Below are positions 33,557 to 42,624 of a stretch of 59,519 bases of DNA, piece by piece. The stretch is from NCBI RefSeq assembly GCF_019710745.1, contig NZ_JAHKJW010000026.1:468-59986 (forward strand). The letters run 5' to 3'. The notes below the pieces were generated by a model. It worked only from the letters and a program-made list of their open reading frames with translations. It did not search any database and was not told the origin of the DNA. The position numbers were made by a program, and so were the translations under genes. Origin of the DNA: Streptomyces beigongshangae (GTDB taxonomy: Bacteria > Actinomycetota > Actinomycetes > Streptomycetales > Streptomycetaceae). Within the stretch, counting starts at the first letter, position 1. Each line of letters begins with the position of its first letter.

Positions 33557-33576
33557 CTGAGGGCGGCAGCCCTCAG
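33557..33576 (-). terminator. serA terminator
   Basis: CTGAGGGC pairs with GCCCTCAG around GGCA, 14 bases after the serA stop; a G-rich run follows. Confidence 0.65.
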
Positions 33577-33590
33577 TGGTTCGGGCAGCC

Positions 33591-35180
33591 TCAGACCAGG
33601 TTGACCGAACGCGCCTGCGTCGCGCCGATCTCGTCCGCCAGCTCCGTCAGCACCGGCTGCGGAACCGTGTCGTCCACCGTCAGGACGGCCAGTGCCTCGC
33701 CGCCCACGTCCGCGCGGGCGACCTGCATACCGGCGATGTTGATGCCGGCCTCGCCGAGGATCCGGCCGAGCGTGCCGACCACGCCGGGGCGGTCGGTGTA
33801 GTTGAGGACGACCATGTGGTCGGCGAGCGCCAGGTCCACGTCGTACTCGCCCACGGCGACGATCTTCTGGTGGTTCTTGGGGCCGGCGAGCGTGCCGGAC
33901 ACCGAGACCTCCTGGCCGTCGCCCAGGGTGCCGCGCACGGTGACCACGTTCCGGTGGTCCGGCGACTCGGAGCTCGTGGTCAGCCGCACCTCGACACCGC
34001 GCTCCTGCGCGAACAGCGGGGCGTTGACGTACGACACGGTCTCGTCGACGACGTCCTCGAACACGCCCTTGAGCGCGGAGAGTTCGAGCACCTTGACGTC
34101 GTGCTGGGTGATCTCGCCGTACACCTCGACGTCGAGGCGGACCGCGACCTCCCCCGCGAGCGCGGTGAAGATGCGCCCGAGCCGCTCGGCGAGCGGCAGA
34201 CCCGGCTTGACGTCCTCGGCGATGACGCCGCCCTGCACGTTCACCGCGTCCGGGACCAGCTCGCCGGCGAGGGCGAGGCGCACCGAGCGGGCGACGGCGA
34301 TACCGGCCTTCTCCTGCGCCTCGTCCGTGGAGGCGCCGAGGTGCGGGGTGCAGACGACCTGGTCGAGCTCGAAGAGCGGGGAGTCCGTGCAGGGCTCCTT
34401 CGCGTACACGTCGAGGCCGGCGCCGGCGACGCGGCCCTCCTTGAGCGCCGAGTACAACGCGGCCTCGTCGACGATCCCGCCGCGCGCGGCGTTGACGATC
34501 CGCACCGACGGCTTGACCTTGTGCAGCGCGTCGTCGCCGATGAGGCCGAGGGTCTCGGGCGTCTTCGGCAGGTGGACGGTGATGAAGTCGCTGACTTCGA
34601 GCAGCTCGTCCAGCGAGAGGACCTTGACGCCCATCTGCGCGGCCCGCGCGGGCTGTACGTAGGGGTCGTAGGCGACGACCTTCATGCCGAAGGCCGACAT
34701 GCGCTGGGCGACGAGCGCGCCGATGCGGCCCAGGCCGACGACGCCGAGGGTCTTCTCCGCGAGTTCGACGCCCGTGTACTTGCTGCGCTTCCACTCGCCG
34801 TTCTTCAGGGCCGTGTTGGCCTGCGGAATGTGGCGCGCGGTGGCGAGGAGCAGACCGCAGGCCAGCTCGGCGGCGGTCACGATGTTCGAGGTGGGGGCGT
34901 TGACGACCATCACGCCGGCCTTGGTGGCGGCGGCGACGTCGACGTTGTCCAGGCCGACGCCGGCTCGTGCGACGACCTTCAGCTTCCTCGCCGCGGCGAC
35001 GGCCTCGGCGTCGACCTTCGTCGCGGAACGGATCAGGATGGCGTCGACGTCGGCGACGGCGGGCAGCAGCTCGGCGCGGTCCGCGCCGTTGCAGTGCCGG
35101 ATCTCGAAGTCCGGGCCCAGGGCGTCGACGGTCGCGGGCGACAGCTCTTCAGCGATGAGTACGACAGGTTTCGAGCTCAC
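33591..35180 (-). CDS. serA: D-3-phosphoglycerate dehydrogenase
   Basis: A 529-residue type I SerA that oxidises 3-phosphoglycerate to 3-phosphohydroxypyruvate, the first step of serine synthesis. The NAD-binding core shows VVARAGVGLDNVDV, the GVVGLGRIGALVAQRM nucleotide motif, VNAARGGIVDEAAL with the catalytic Arg, and the CTPHLGASTDEAQEKAG catalytic His. An intervening ASB domain (about 320-450) and a C-terminal ACT domain (VLNYTDRPGVVGTLGRILGE) provide feedback control by serine. The GTG at 35180 has AGGA five bases upstream; a GTG at 35192 is in frame. Upstream neighbours are ilvCNB on the same strand. Confidence 0.95.
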   Translation of the reverse strand: MSSKPVVLIAEELSPATVDALGPDFEIRHCNGADRAELLPAVADVDAILIRSATKVDAEAVAAARKLKVVARAGVGLDNVDVAAATKAGVMVVNAPTSNIVTAAELACGLLLATARHIPQANTALKNGEWKRSKYTGVELAEKTLGVVGLGRIGALVAQRMSAFGMKVVAYDPYVQPARAAQMGVKVLSLDELLEVSDFITVHLPKTPETLGLIGDDALHKVKPSVRIVNAARGGIVDEAALYSALKEGRVAGAGLDVYAKEPCTDSPLFELDQVVCTPHLGASTDEAQEKAGIAVARSVRLALAGELVPDAVNVQGGVIAEDVKPGLPLAERLGRIFTALAGEVAVRLDVEVYGEITQHDVKVLELSALKGVFEDVVDETVSYVNAPLFAQERGVEVRLTTSSESPDHRNVVTVRGTLGDGQEVSVSGTLAGPKNHQKIVAVGEYDVDLALADHMVVLNYTDRPGVVGTLGRILGEAGINIAGMQVARADVGGEALAVLTVDDTVPQPVLTELADEIGATQARSVNLV

Positions 35181-35424
35181 GTGAGTCCTCACAAGTCCAT
35201 TGCGGACGGCCGTCCCGACGGCCGCAGGCGGTGGAGGGTTGCCGCGTTGAGAGACGCACGACGCTGTGGGCCCGACGCGTATTGGTTGAGCAGTCTAGTG
35301 GTCGCGCGCCGTGTTCACGCGCCTCCGCAGAAGGATCACCCGCACGTGCGGACTTCGGCCCCTCCGGTGGTCGAGGGGCGGGATCCGGGGCAGAGCCCCT
35401 GACGGCACCTCGGGCGGACAGGCG

Positions 35425-35460
35425 CGGCCGCGGCACCGGGACGTCCCGGCACCGCGGCCG
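35425..35460 (-). terminator. ilvC terminator
   Basis: CGGCCGCGG and CCGCGGCCG flank the 14-base palindrome CCGGGACGTCCCGG with a symmetric CA/CA interruption, 12 bases after the ilvC stop. Nothing else was identified in 35181-35424. Confidence 0.8.
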
Positions 35461-35471
35461 AACCGGCGGAG

Positions 35472-36470
35472 TCACTCGTCGTCGTTGACCCACGACATGA
35501 GCTTGCGCAGCTCCTTGCCCGTGGTCTCCAGGAGGTGGTTCTCGTCCTGGGTCTTGTACTCGTTGTACTTCTTCAGACCGCCGTGGTACTCGTCCATCCA
35601 CGCCTGCGCGAAGGTGCCGTCCTGGATCTCGGCGAGGACCTTCTTCATCTCGGCCTTGGTGGCGTCCGTGATGATCCGCGGGCCGGTGACGTAGTCGCCC
35701 CACTCGGCGGTCTCCGAGATGGACCAGCGCATCTTCTCCAGGCCGCCCTCGTACATGAGGTCGACGATGAGCTTCAGCTCGTGCAGGCACTCGAAGTACG
35801 CGATCTCCGGCTGGTAACCGGCCTCGGTCAGCGTCTCGAAGCCCGCCTTGACCAGCGCGGCCGTACCGCCGCAGAGGACTGCCTGCTCACCGAACAGGTC
35901 GGTCTCGGTCTCCTCGGTGAAGGTCGTCTTGATCACGCCGGCGCGGGTGCCGCCGATGCCCTTGGCGTACGAGAGCGCCAGCGCGAAGCCGTTGCCGGTG
36001 GCGTCCTGCTCGACGGCCGCGATACACGGGACGCCGCGGCCCTCCTCGTACTGGCGGCGGACCAGGTGGCCCGGGCCCTTGGGGGCGACCATGCAGACGT
36101 CGACGCCGGCCGGGGGCTTGATGAAGCCGAAGCGGATGTTCAGGCCGTGGCCGAAGAACAGCGCGTCGCCGTCCTTCAGGTTGTCCTTGACGGACTCCTC
36201 GTAGACCTGGGCCTGGATCGGGTCCGGGACCAGGATCATGATGACGTCGGCCTCGGCGGCGGCCTCCGAGGGGGTCACCACGCGCAGGCCCTGCTCCTCG
36301 GCCTTGGCCTTGGACTTGGAGCCCTCGTGCAGACCGACCCGGACGTCGACACCCGAGTCACGGAGCGACAGCGCGTGGGCGTGGCCCTGGCTGCCGTAAC
36401 CGATGACCGCGACCTTGCGGCCCTGGATGATGGACAGGTCGGCGTCAGCGTCGTAGAACAGCTCGGCCAC
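35472..36470 (-). CDS. ilvC: ketol-acid reductoisomerase
   Basis: A 332-residue class I enzyme that isomerises and reduces acetolactate or acetohydroxybutyrate with NADPH, in valine, isoleucine and leucine synthesis. The dinucleotide motif is VAVIGYGSQGHAHALSLRDS near residue 19, followed by VGLHEGSKSKAKAE, whose serines favour NADPH. The metal and substrate residues are in ETETDLFGEQAVLCGG and IAYFECLHELKLIVDLMYEGG. The GTG at 36470 has AAGGAGAG eight bases upstream. It is third in the ilvB-ilvN-ilvC order, 115 bases after ilvN. Confidence 0.97.
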   Translation of the reverse strand: MAELFYDADADLSIIQGRKVAVIGYGSQGHAHALSLRDSGVDVRVGLHEGSKSKAKAEEQGLRVVTPSEAAAEADVIMILVPDPIQAQVYEESVKDNLKDGDALFFGHGLNIRFGFIKPPAGVDVCMVAPKGPGHLVRRQYEEGRGVPCIAAVEQDATGNGFALALSYAKGIGGTRAGVIKTTFTEETETDLFGEQAVLCGGTAALVKAGFETLTEAGYQPEIAYFECLHELKLIVDLMYEGGLEKMRWSISETAEWGDYVTGPRIITDATKAEMKKVLAEIQDGTFAQAWMDEYHGGLKKYNEYKTQDENHLLETTGKELRKLMSWVNDDE

Positions 36471-36585
36471 TTTGGGTTCTCTCCTTGGTGTGCAGGTGTT
36501 GCTCCCCACCGTATGCCGGTGGGGTGGGGGCAGGTTCCGGGGTCTCGGAATGCGGGCGTACGAATCCCGCGTGGGCGTACGGGGC

Positions 36586-37113
36586 CTACGCGGAGCGGTC
36601 CAGTGCGCGCAGCGACCGGTCGGTGATGGAGCGGGAGCCGCGGCCGACGGCGATCGTGCCGGACTGGACGAGTTCCTTGATGCCGAACGGCTCCAGCATC
36701 TTGAGCATGGCCTCCAGCTTGTCGCTGGCGCCGGTGGCCTCGACGGTGACGGCCTCCGGGGAGACGTCGACGGTCTTGGCGCGGAAGAGCTGGACGATCT
36801 CGACGATCTGGGAGCGCGTCTCGTTGTCGGCGCGCACCTTCACCAGGACGAGTTCGCGCTGGACGGCCGCGCCCGGCTCCAGTTCGACGATCTTCAGGAC
36901 GTTGACGAGCTTGTTGAGCTGCTTCGTGACCTGTTCGAGCGGGAGCTCCTCGATCACGTTCACCACGATGGTGATGCGGGAGATGTCGGTGTGCTCGGTG
37001 ACACCGACCGCCAGCGAGTCGATGTTGAAGCCGCGGCGGGAGAAGAGGGCGGTGATCCGGGCGAGGACACCGGGCTTGTTCTCCACCAGGACGGAGAGCG
37101 TGTGCTTGGACAT
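36586..37113 (-). CDS. ilvN: acetolactate synthase regulatory subunit
   Basis: A 175-residue small subunit that gives acetolactate synthase full activity and valine feedback inhibition. The N-terminal ACT domain begins MSKHTLSVLVENKPGVLARI and continues TALFSRRGFNIDSLAVGVTE; a second ACT-like half covers about 80-165 with LVKVRADNETRSQIVEIVQL. Length is usual for actinobacteria. The ATG at 37113 has AAGGAAG seven bases upstream and lies 25 bases after the ilvB stop, so the two subunits are co-expressed. Confidence 0.96.
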   Translation of the reverse strand: MSKHTLSVLVENKPGVLARITALFSRRGFNIDSLAVGVTEHTDISRITIVVNVIEELPLEQVTKQLNKLVNVLKIVELEPGAAVQRELVLVKVRADNETRSQIVEIVQLFRAKTVDVSPEAVTVEATGASDKLEAMLKMLEPFGIKELVQSGTIAVGRGSRSITDRSLRALDRSA

Positions 37114-37138
37114 GGTCTGCTTCCTTTACCTACGGCTC

Positions 37139-38989
37139 TCAGTCGTCTTCGCCGTCGCCGAAGTCGGGGCGGACGTCCCGGGCGGCCAGGATCGTGTCGT
37201 TGGAGGTGCCGGCGGGGACCATCGGCCACACCATGGCGTCCTCGTGGACGATGAAGTCGATGACGACGGGGCGGTCGTTGATCGCGTTCGCCTCTTCGAT
37301 GACCTTGTCGAGGTCGTCCGGCGACTCGCAGCGGATCGCGTGGCAGCCCATGGCCTCCGACAGCTTCACGAAGTCGGGGACGCGGGTGCCGGCACTCGGC
37401 TGCTTGCCGTCCGCGTCGGGGCCGGAGTGCAGCACGGTGTTGGAGTAGCGCTGGTTGTAGAAGAGGGTCTGCCACTGGCGGACCATCCCGAGGGCGCCGT
37501 TGTTGATGATGGCGACCTTGATCGGGATGTTGTTCAGGGCGCAGGTGGTGAGCTCCTGGTTGGTCATCTGGAAGCAGCCGTCGCCGTCGATCGCCCAGAC
37601 CGTGCGGTCCGGCGCGCCGGCCTTGGCGCCCATCGCGGCGGGCACCGCGTAGCCCATGGTCCCGGCGCCCCCGGAGTTCAGCCAGGTCGCGGGCTGCTCG
37701 TACTGGATGTAGTGCGCGGACCACATCTGGTGCTGGCCGACGCCCGCGGCGAAGATCGTGCCCTCGGGCGCGAGCTGCCCGATGCGCTCGATGACCTGCT
37801 GCGGGGAGAGCGAGCCGTCCGTGGGCTGCTCGTAGCCGAGCGGGTACGTCTCACGCCAGCGGTCGAGGTCCTTCCACCAGGCGGTGCAGTCCCCGGTGCG
37901 GCCCTCGCTGTGCTCCTTCTGCACGGCCTGGACCAGATCGGCGATGACCTCGCGGGCGTCTCCGACGATCGGCACGTCGGCGGCGCGGTTCTTGCCGATC
38001 TCGGCCGGGTCGATGTCGGCGTGGACGACCTTCGCGTGCGGGGCGAAGCTGTCCAGCTTGCCGGTGACGCGGTCGTCGAAGCGGGCTCCGAGGGCGACGA
38101 TCAGGTCGGCCTTCTGCAGCGCGGTGACGGCGGTGACCGAACCGTGCATGCCCGGCATCCCCACGTGCAGCGGGTGGCTGTCGGGGAACGCGCCGAGCGC
38201 CATCAGGGTGGTGGTGACGGGCGCTCCGGTGAGTTCGGCGAGGACCTTCAGCTCGGCGGTGGCGCCGGCCTTGATGACGCCGCCGCCGACGTAGAGGACG
38301 GGGCGCCTGGCCTGCGTGATCAGCCGGGCCGCCTCGCGGATCTGCTTGGCGTGCGGCTTGGTGACCGGGCGGTAGCCGGGCAGGTCCTGGACGGGCGGCC
38401 ACTGGAACGTGGTCCGCGCCTGGAGGGCGTCCTTGGCGATGTCGACCAGGACCGGTCCCGGGCGGCCGGTGGAGGCGATGTGGAAGGCCTCCGCGATCGT
38501 CCGCGGGATGTCCTCGGCCTTGGTCACCAGGAAGTTGTGCTTGGTGATCGGCATGGTGATGCCGACGATGTCCGCCTCCTGGAAGGCGTCCGTGCCGATC
38601 GCCTTGGAGGCGACCTGACCGGTGATCGCGACCACCGGCACGGAGTCCATGTGCGCGTCGGCGATCGGGGTGACCAGGTTGGTGGCGCCGGGGCCGCTGG
38701 TCGCCATGCAGACGCCGACCCTGCCGGTGGCCTGGGCGTAACCGGTGGCCGCGTGACCCGCACCCTGCTCGTGGCGGACGAGCACGTGCCGCACCCGCTT
38801 GGAGTCCATCAGCGGGTCGTAGGCCGGAAGGATCGCACCGCCGGGAATGCCGAATACCGTCTCGGCCCCGACCTCCTCGAGGGAGCGGATGAGGGACTGC
38901 GCTCCCGTCACCTGCTCAGGGGCGGACTGCTGTCCTCCGGAACGGGGCCGCGGCTGCGGGTGATGGGCCCCGGTGGCCTGCTCGGTCAT
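37139..38989 (-). CDS. ilvB: acetolactate synthase catalytic subunit
   Basis: A 616-residue ThDP- and FAD-dependent enzyme joining pyruvate with pyruvate or 2-oxobutyrate. The ThDP glutamate lies in VRHEQGAGHAATGYAQATG, and the C-terminal GDGCFQMTNQELTTC motif binds Mg-ThDP. SGPGATNLVTPIADAHMDS and RFDDRVTGKL (FAD site) are also clear. About 45 Pro/Gln-rich residues precede the core, as in other Streptomyces copies. Two in-frame starts exist, ATG at 38995 and ATG at 38989; the second has the better spacing to GAGAAGAG. A leader peptide and attenuator precede the gene. Confidence 0.96.
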   Translation of the reverse strand: MTEQATGAHHPQPRPRSGGQQSAPEQVTGAQSLIRSLEEVGAETVFGIPGGAILPAYDPLMDSKRVRHVLVRHEQGAGHAATGYAQATGRVGVCMATSGPGATNLVTPIADAHMDSVPVVAITGQVASKAIGTDAFQEADIVGITMPITKHNFLVTKAEDIPRTIAEAFHIASTGRPGPVLVDIAKDALQARTTFQWPPVQDLPGYRPVTKPHAKQIREAARLITQARRPVLYVGGGVIKAGATAELKVLAELTGAPVTTTLMALGAFPDSHPLHVGMPGMHGSVTAVTALQKADLIVALGARFDDRVTGKLDSFAPHAKVVHADIDPAEIGKNRAADVPIVGDAREVIADLVQAVQKEHSEGRTGDCTAWWKDLDRWRETYPLGYEQPTDGSLSPQQVIERIGQLAPEGTIFAAGVGQHQMWSAHYIQYEQPATWLNSGGAGTMGYAVPAAMGAKAGAPDRTVWAIDGDGCFQMTNQELTTCALNNIPIKVAIINNGALGMVRQWQTLFYNQRYSNTVLHSGPDADGKQPSAGTRVPDFVKLSEAMGCHAIRCESPDDLDKVIEEANAINDRPVVIDFIVHEDAMVWPMVPAGTSNDTILAARDVRPDFGDGEDD

Positions 38990-39065
38990 CGGCATTCTCT
39001 TCTCGATGCTGAGGGTTTTTGCGCGTTTTGCGCGGTGTGCGGTTACTGGTCGACAGGCACTCGTG

Positions 39066-39103
39066 CAACAAAAAACCCCTCGTGCCGTGAGGCAGGCGAG
39101 GGG
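39066..39103 (-). promoter_or_regulatory. ilvB attenuator terminator
   Basis: On the minus strand CCCCTCG (39103-39097) pairs with CGAGGGG (39082-39076), followed by six T, 58 bases downstream of the leader peptide stop and 77 bases before ilvB. This is the classic layout of attenuation by ribosome stalling on a branched-chain leader. Confidence 0.8.
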
Positions 39104-39160
39104 AGCGCGTCGGGTGCGGTCACCGGGGGGTCCGGATCATCCGATCCGGCGCATCCCAGC

Positions 39161-39202
39161 TCAGCCGACGCGCTTTCCAAGTACGAGAATTCGGGTGCGC
39201 AT
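39161..39202 (-). CDS. ilvB leader peptide
   Basis: A 13-residue peptide, MRTRILVLGKRVG, with adjacent Ile-Leu-Val-Leu codons, preceded by GGGAGAGGG. Its codons include ATT and CTT, which are rare here and would strengthen stalling. Leaders of this exact style precede Streptomyces ilvBNC operons. Confidence 0.85.
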   Translation of the reverse strand: MRTRILVLGKRVG

Positions 39203-39235
39203 GGCACAGACCCTCTCCCTGGCGCACTGTGCGTG

Positions 39236-42220
39236 TCAAGCGGGTGGGACGGGAGTCTCATCATGTGAGCGCAGAGCGGTCCCGGTTCCGTAGCCTCCCG
39301 AGGCCGCCCCCGCCGCGTAGGCGCTGGCGCCCCCGCCCGCGTAGACGCCGCTGCCGCTTCCCACGAAGACGGGCTCGATGGGACCGTGCGGCACGGAGTG
39401 GCCGCCGGACGCCAGGGCGCGGCGCAGCCGGTACTCGTCCAGCGGCCCGGAGAAGGCCAGGCCCTGCCCGTGGGTGCACCCCATCGACCGCAGGGCGACG
39501 ACCTGTTCGGGCAGGTCCACCCCCTCGGCCACGGACTGCAGCCCCAGGTCGTTCGCGATCCGCAGCAGCCCACTGGTGATCTTGTGGAGCCGGGCGGACT
39601 CGACGACCCCCTCGACCAGACCGCGGTCCAGTTTCAGTACGTCCAGGGGCAGCCGGCGCAGCGCGGTGACGCCGGCCCAGCCGCTGCCGAAGCCGTCGAG
39701 GGCGATCCGGACGCCCAGCCGCCTGAGCGCCTTCAGCCGGCGCTCCAGCTCGTCCAGGGACACCTTGGGGTCGGTTTCGGCCAGTTCGACGATCAGGCCG
39801 CCCGAGGGCAGTCCGTACCGCGTCAGCAGGGCCTCCACGGAGCTGAGGGGCATGGAGCGGTCGAGCAGTCTGCGGGCGGTCATCCGGACGGCGACGGGCA
39901 CGGCGTGCCCGGTGGCGGTGCGCTCGGCGGCCTGTTCGACGGCCTCCTCCAGCATCCAGCGGCCGAGCTCGGCGCTGCGCTCGCCGTCCTCGGCCACGCG
40001 CAGGAACTCGTCGGGGGTGAAGAGCACCCCTTGGGCCGAGCGCCAGCGCGCCTGCGCGGTCACCGCCGTGATGCGGCCGGTCTGCAGGGAGACCACGGGC
40101 TGGTGCAGCAGCGTGAACTCGCCGTCGTGCAGGGCGGCGCGCAGCCGGGTGGCCAGCTCCGCCTTCCGTACGACGTCCTGCTGCATCTGGGGCGCGTACA
40201 GCTCGACACGGCCCTTGCCCGCCGCCTTGGCGCGGTACATCGCCAGGTCGGCGTTGCGCAGCAGTTCCCCCGCGCCGAGGCCCGGCTCGGAGAAGGACAC
40301 GCCGATGGAGGCGGCGACCCGGACATCGTTGCCGTCGATGCGGTACGGCTGCGAGAGGGTCGTACGGAGCCGGTCGGCGAGTTCGAAGATGTGGCGCTCG
40401 CGCGCGGCGCGGTCGCGGGAGCCGTCGCCGACGATCAGGGCCGCGAACTCGTCGCCGCCTAGCCGGGAGGCGGTGTCCCCCTTGCGGACCGCGTCCTGGA
40501 GTCTGCGGGCGGCCTGCACGAGGAGCTCGTCGCCGGCCTGGTGGCCGATCGTGTCGTTGACCGCCTTGAAACCGTCCAGGTCGATGAAGAGGACGGCGGT
40601 GCCGTGGTCGGAGGAGCGCCGGCCGGACAGCGCCTGGCCGACGCGCTTGGTGAACAGGGCCCGGTTGGGCAGGTCGGTGAGCGGGTCGTGCTCGGCGTTG
40701 TGCTGCAGCTGGGCCTGGAGGCGGACCCGCTCGGTCACGTCGCGGCTGTTGAGGATGAGGTTGCCGTGGTGCCGCTTGACGGTCGACTCGACGTTGAGCC
40801 AGCCTCCCCCGGCTCCGTTCGAGCGGGAGGTGCCCCCGCCGCCGGACCGGAAGCGGCACTCGATGCGGGTGGTGGGTTCCTCGGCGGGGCTGGCGGAGAG
40901 GAAGCGGCGCAGCTCGTGCACCACGCAGTCCAGGTCCTCCGGATGGATCAGCGAGGCGAGTTCGGACCCGACCAGTTCCTCGGCGGGGCGTCCGTAGACC
41001 CCGGCGGCGGCCGGGCTGACGTACCGGAGGATGCCGTTCGGGGCGGCGATCATGATGACGTCGCTGGAGCCCTGCACCAGGGAGCGGAAGTGGTTCTCCT
41101 TCTGGGCCAGTTCCTGGGTGAGCGTGATGTTGTCGAGGAGCATGATGCCCTGGCGCACGACGAGGGCGAGCACGACCGTCCCGCCGGTGACGAGCACCAC
41201 GCGGTCGACGCTGCGGCCGTTGAGCACGTTGTAGAGGATCCCCAGCGTGCAGACGGCGGCGGCCAGGTAGGGCGTGAGTGCCGCCAGCGAGCTGGTGAGG
41301 GGCCGGCTGGCCGGATACCGACTGTGGCCTCCTTCCTGGAGGGGCACGTGTGCCGGTTGTCCCTGCCGGGGCCCGGGCACGTAGCCGTGCACCACGCGCG
41401 TGCGCCCTTCTTCTTCCGTGGGTCCGTTTCGGTGCCCCATCCAGGGGGCGTAGGCGAGCAGCAGCGAGCCGGCGAACCAGCCGGCGTCGAGCAGCTGCCC
41501 GGAGCGGTAGTCGTCGTGCAGCAGCGGCGAGGTGAACAGGGCGTCGCACACCACCGTGAGGGCCAGCGCCCCGATCGCGGTGTTCACCGCGGAGCGGTTC
41601 ACCGCCGAGCGCTTGAAGTGCAGTGCGAGCACCATGCTGACGAGGGCGATGTCCAGCAGCGGATAGGCGAGCGACAGCGCGGTGTGGGGGACGCCCGGCC
41701 CCTCCGCCTTCGCCGCCTGGGCGAGTGCGAGGCTCCAGGAGAGCGTGAGCAGCGAGCCGCCGATCAGCCACGCGTCGAGTCCCAGGCAGACCCAGCCGGC
41801 CCTGCTCACGGGCCGTTTGGCGAGGACGAGCAGTCCCACGATGGCGGGCGGCGCGAAGCACAGGAAGAACAGGTCGGCGTAGCTCGGGTTGGGCACCGGG
41901 ACACCCAGGACGACCTCGTACCAGCCCCAGACGAAGTTGCCCGCGGCGGCCATCGCGGAGGAGAGCGAGAAGAGCAGCCACGCGGGTCGAAAGCGGCTGC
42001 GCCGGGTGCGGGCGCAGAGGAAGCAGGAGACGGCCGCGGTGGCGGCGGCGGCGCTCAGACCGAAGTCGCCCATGATCAGGGCGAGTTCGGGTGAGCCCCA
42101 GCCCAGCGCGGCGCCGGCGGCGTACCCCGCGCACATCAGGACGAGGACGAGCTGCGGGACGGCGCCCGCCCTGCCCGTGGCGACCGACCCGCGGGCCGAC
42201 AGTACCCCCGGGGTGCTCAC
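39236..42220 (-). CDS. cdgE: membrane c-di-GMP protein, PAS-GGDEF with degenerate EAL
   Basis: A 994-residue protein. About ten hydrophobic segments span residues 20-380, then a PAS domain (HFRSLVQGSSDVIMIAAPNG, about 395-515), a GGDEF domain with intact GGDEF at 588-592 and the inhibitory RKGD site five residues before it, and an EAL-like domain. The EAL motif is replaced by TAQ from residue 721, VNLSAR reads VRMTAR, and DDFGTG reads DGFGSG, so phosphodiesterase activity is unlikely and the protein should be a cyclase. It is the neighbour of ilvB as cdgE (SCO5511) is in S. coelicolor. The GTG at 42220 has GGGGAA upstream; an ATG at 42499 is open but in sequence with weak coding bias. The C-terminal 45 residues are Gly/Ala/Tyr-rich. 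Confidence 0.85.
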   Translation of the reverse strand: MSTPGVLSARGSVATGRAGAVPQLVLVLMCAGYAAGAALGWGSPELALIMGDFGLSAAAATAAVSCFLCARTRRSRFRPAWLLFSLSSAMAAAGNFVWGWYEVVLGVPVPNPSYADLFFLCFAPPAIVGLLVLAKRPVSRAGWVCLGLDAWLIGGSLLTLSWSLALAQAAKAEGPGVPHTALSLAYPLLDIALVSMVLALHFKRSAVNRSAVNTAIGALALTVVCDALFTSPLLHDDYRSGQLLDAGWFAGSLLLAYAPWMGHRNGPTEEEGRTRVVHGYVPGPRQGQPAHVPLQEGGHSRYPASRPLTSSLAALTPYLAAAVCTLGILYNVLNGRSVDRVVLVTGGTVVLALVVRQGIMLLDNITLTQELAQKENHFRSLVQGSSDVIMIAAPNGILRYVSPAAAGVYGRPAEELVGSELASLIHPEDLDCVVHELRRFLSASPAEEPTTRIECRFRSGGGGTSRSNGAGGGWLNVESTVKRHHGNLILNSRDVTERVRLQAQLQHNAEHDPLTDLPNRALFTKRVGQALSGRRSSDHGTAVLFIDLDGFKAVNDTIGHQAGDELLVQAARRLQDAVRKGDTASRLGGDEFAALIVGDGSRDRAARERHIFELADRLRTTLSQPYRIDGNDVRVAASIGVSFSEPGLGAGELLRNADLAMYRAKAAGKGRVELYAPQMQQDVVRKAELATRLRAALHDGEFTLLHQPVVSLQTGRITAVTAQARWRSAQGVLFTPDEFLRVAEDGERSAELGRWMLEEAVEQAAERTATGHAVPVAVRMTARRLLDRSMPLSSVEALLTRYGLPSGGLIVELAETDPKVSLDELERRLKALRRLGVRIALDGFGSGWAGVTALRRLPLDVLKLDRGLVEGVVESARLHKITSGLLRIANDLGLQSVAEGVDLPEQVVALRSMGCTHGQGLAFSGPLDEYRLRRALASGGHSVPHGPIEPVFVGSGSGVYAGGGASAYAAGAASGGYGTGTALRSHDETPVPPA

Positions 42221-42494
42221 TGCTTTTCCCCGGTCCGAGCCGCCCCCGAGTCCCTCTGGTCCCGGTGCGCCGGGGGACCGTGCCTGCGGCGGCCGCCCGG
42301 CCGCCGGAGGTGCCGGCCGCCGTGGCGGCTTCTGCGCGCGGGTGGACACCAGGGTCGCTGTCGCCGGTCCCGCCGCGTCGGATCGTTGGTCCTCAGGCCA
42401 TGCATCGCCCGTCGCCCCCCTCACTGCTGCTGTCTCAGTCCCCGGCGCCGAATCGTGCGTGGCGCGTCCCCTGTCGGGACGATACACCAGACTC

Positions 42495-42508
42495 GTCACT
42501 CAGGGACA
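42495..42508. promoter_or_regulatory. BldD-like box upstream of cdgE
   Basis: GTCACTCAGGGACA matches the BldD consensus nTnACnCWGnGTnAn with one mismatch (A for T in the GT pair). It lies about 275 bases upstream of the chosen cdgE start. The 404-base interval 42221-42624 otherwise shows no gene of its own. BldD is itself controlled by c-di-GMP, so the site would make a feedback loop; inference. Confidence 0.4.
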
Positions 42509-42624
42509 TAGCACCTCTACGCTCCGTGACGATCAACGGGGATACGGCCACGGTGCGCATTCGGGGGACTGCGGAGGGTGCCCGCGGGCGCTCCCCGCTC
42601 GCGCGCGGCCGGGAGCGGGGAGGA

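Noticed and set aside
42221..42499. 93-residue N-terminal extension of CdgE
   Set aside because: Many A/T third positions, no motif, and a BldD-like box overlaps the possible ATG; GTG at 42220 has a purine-rich site.
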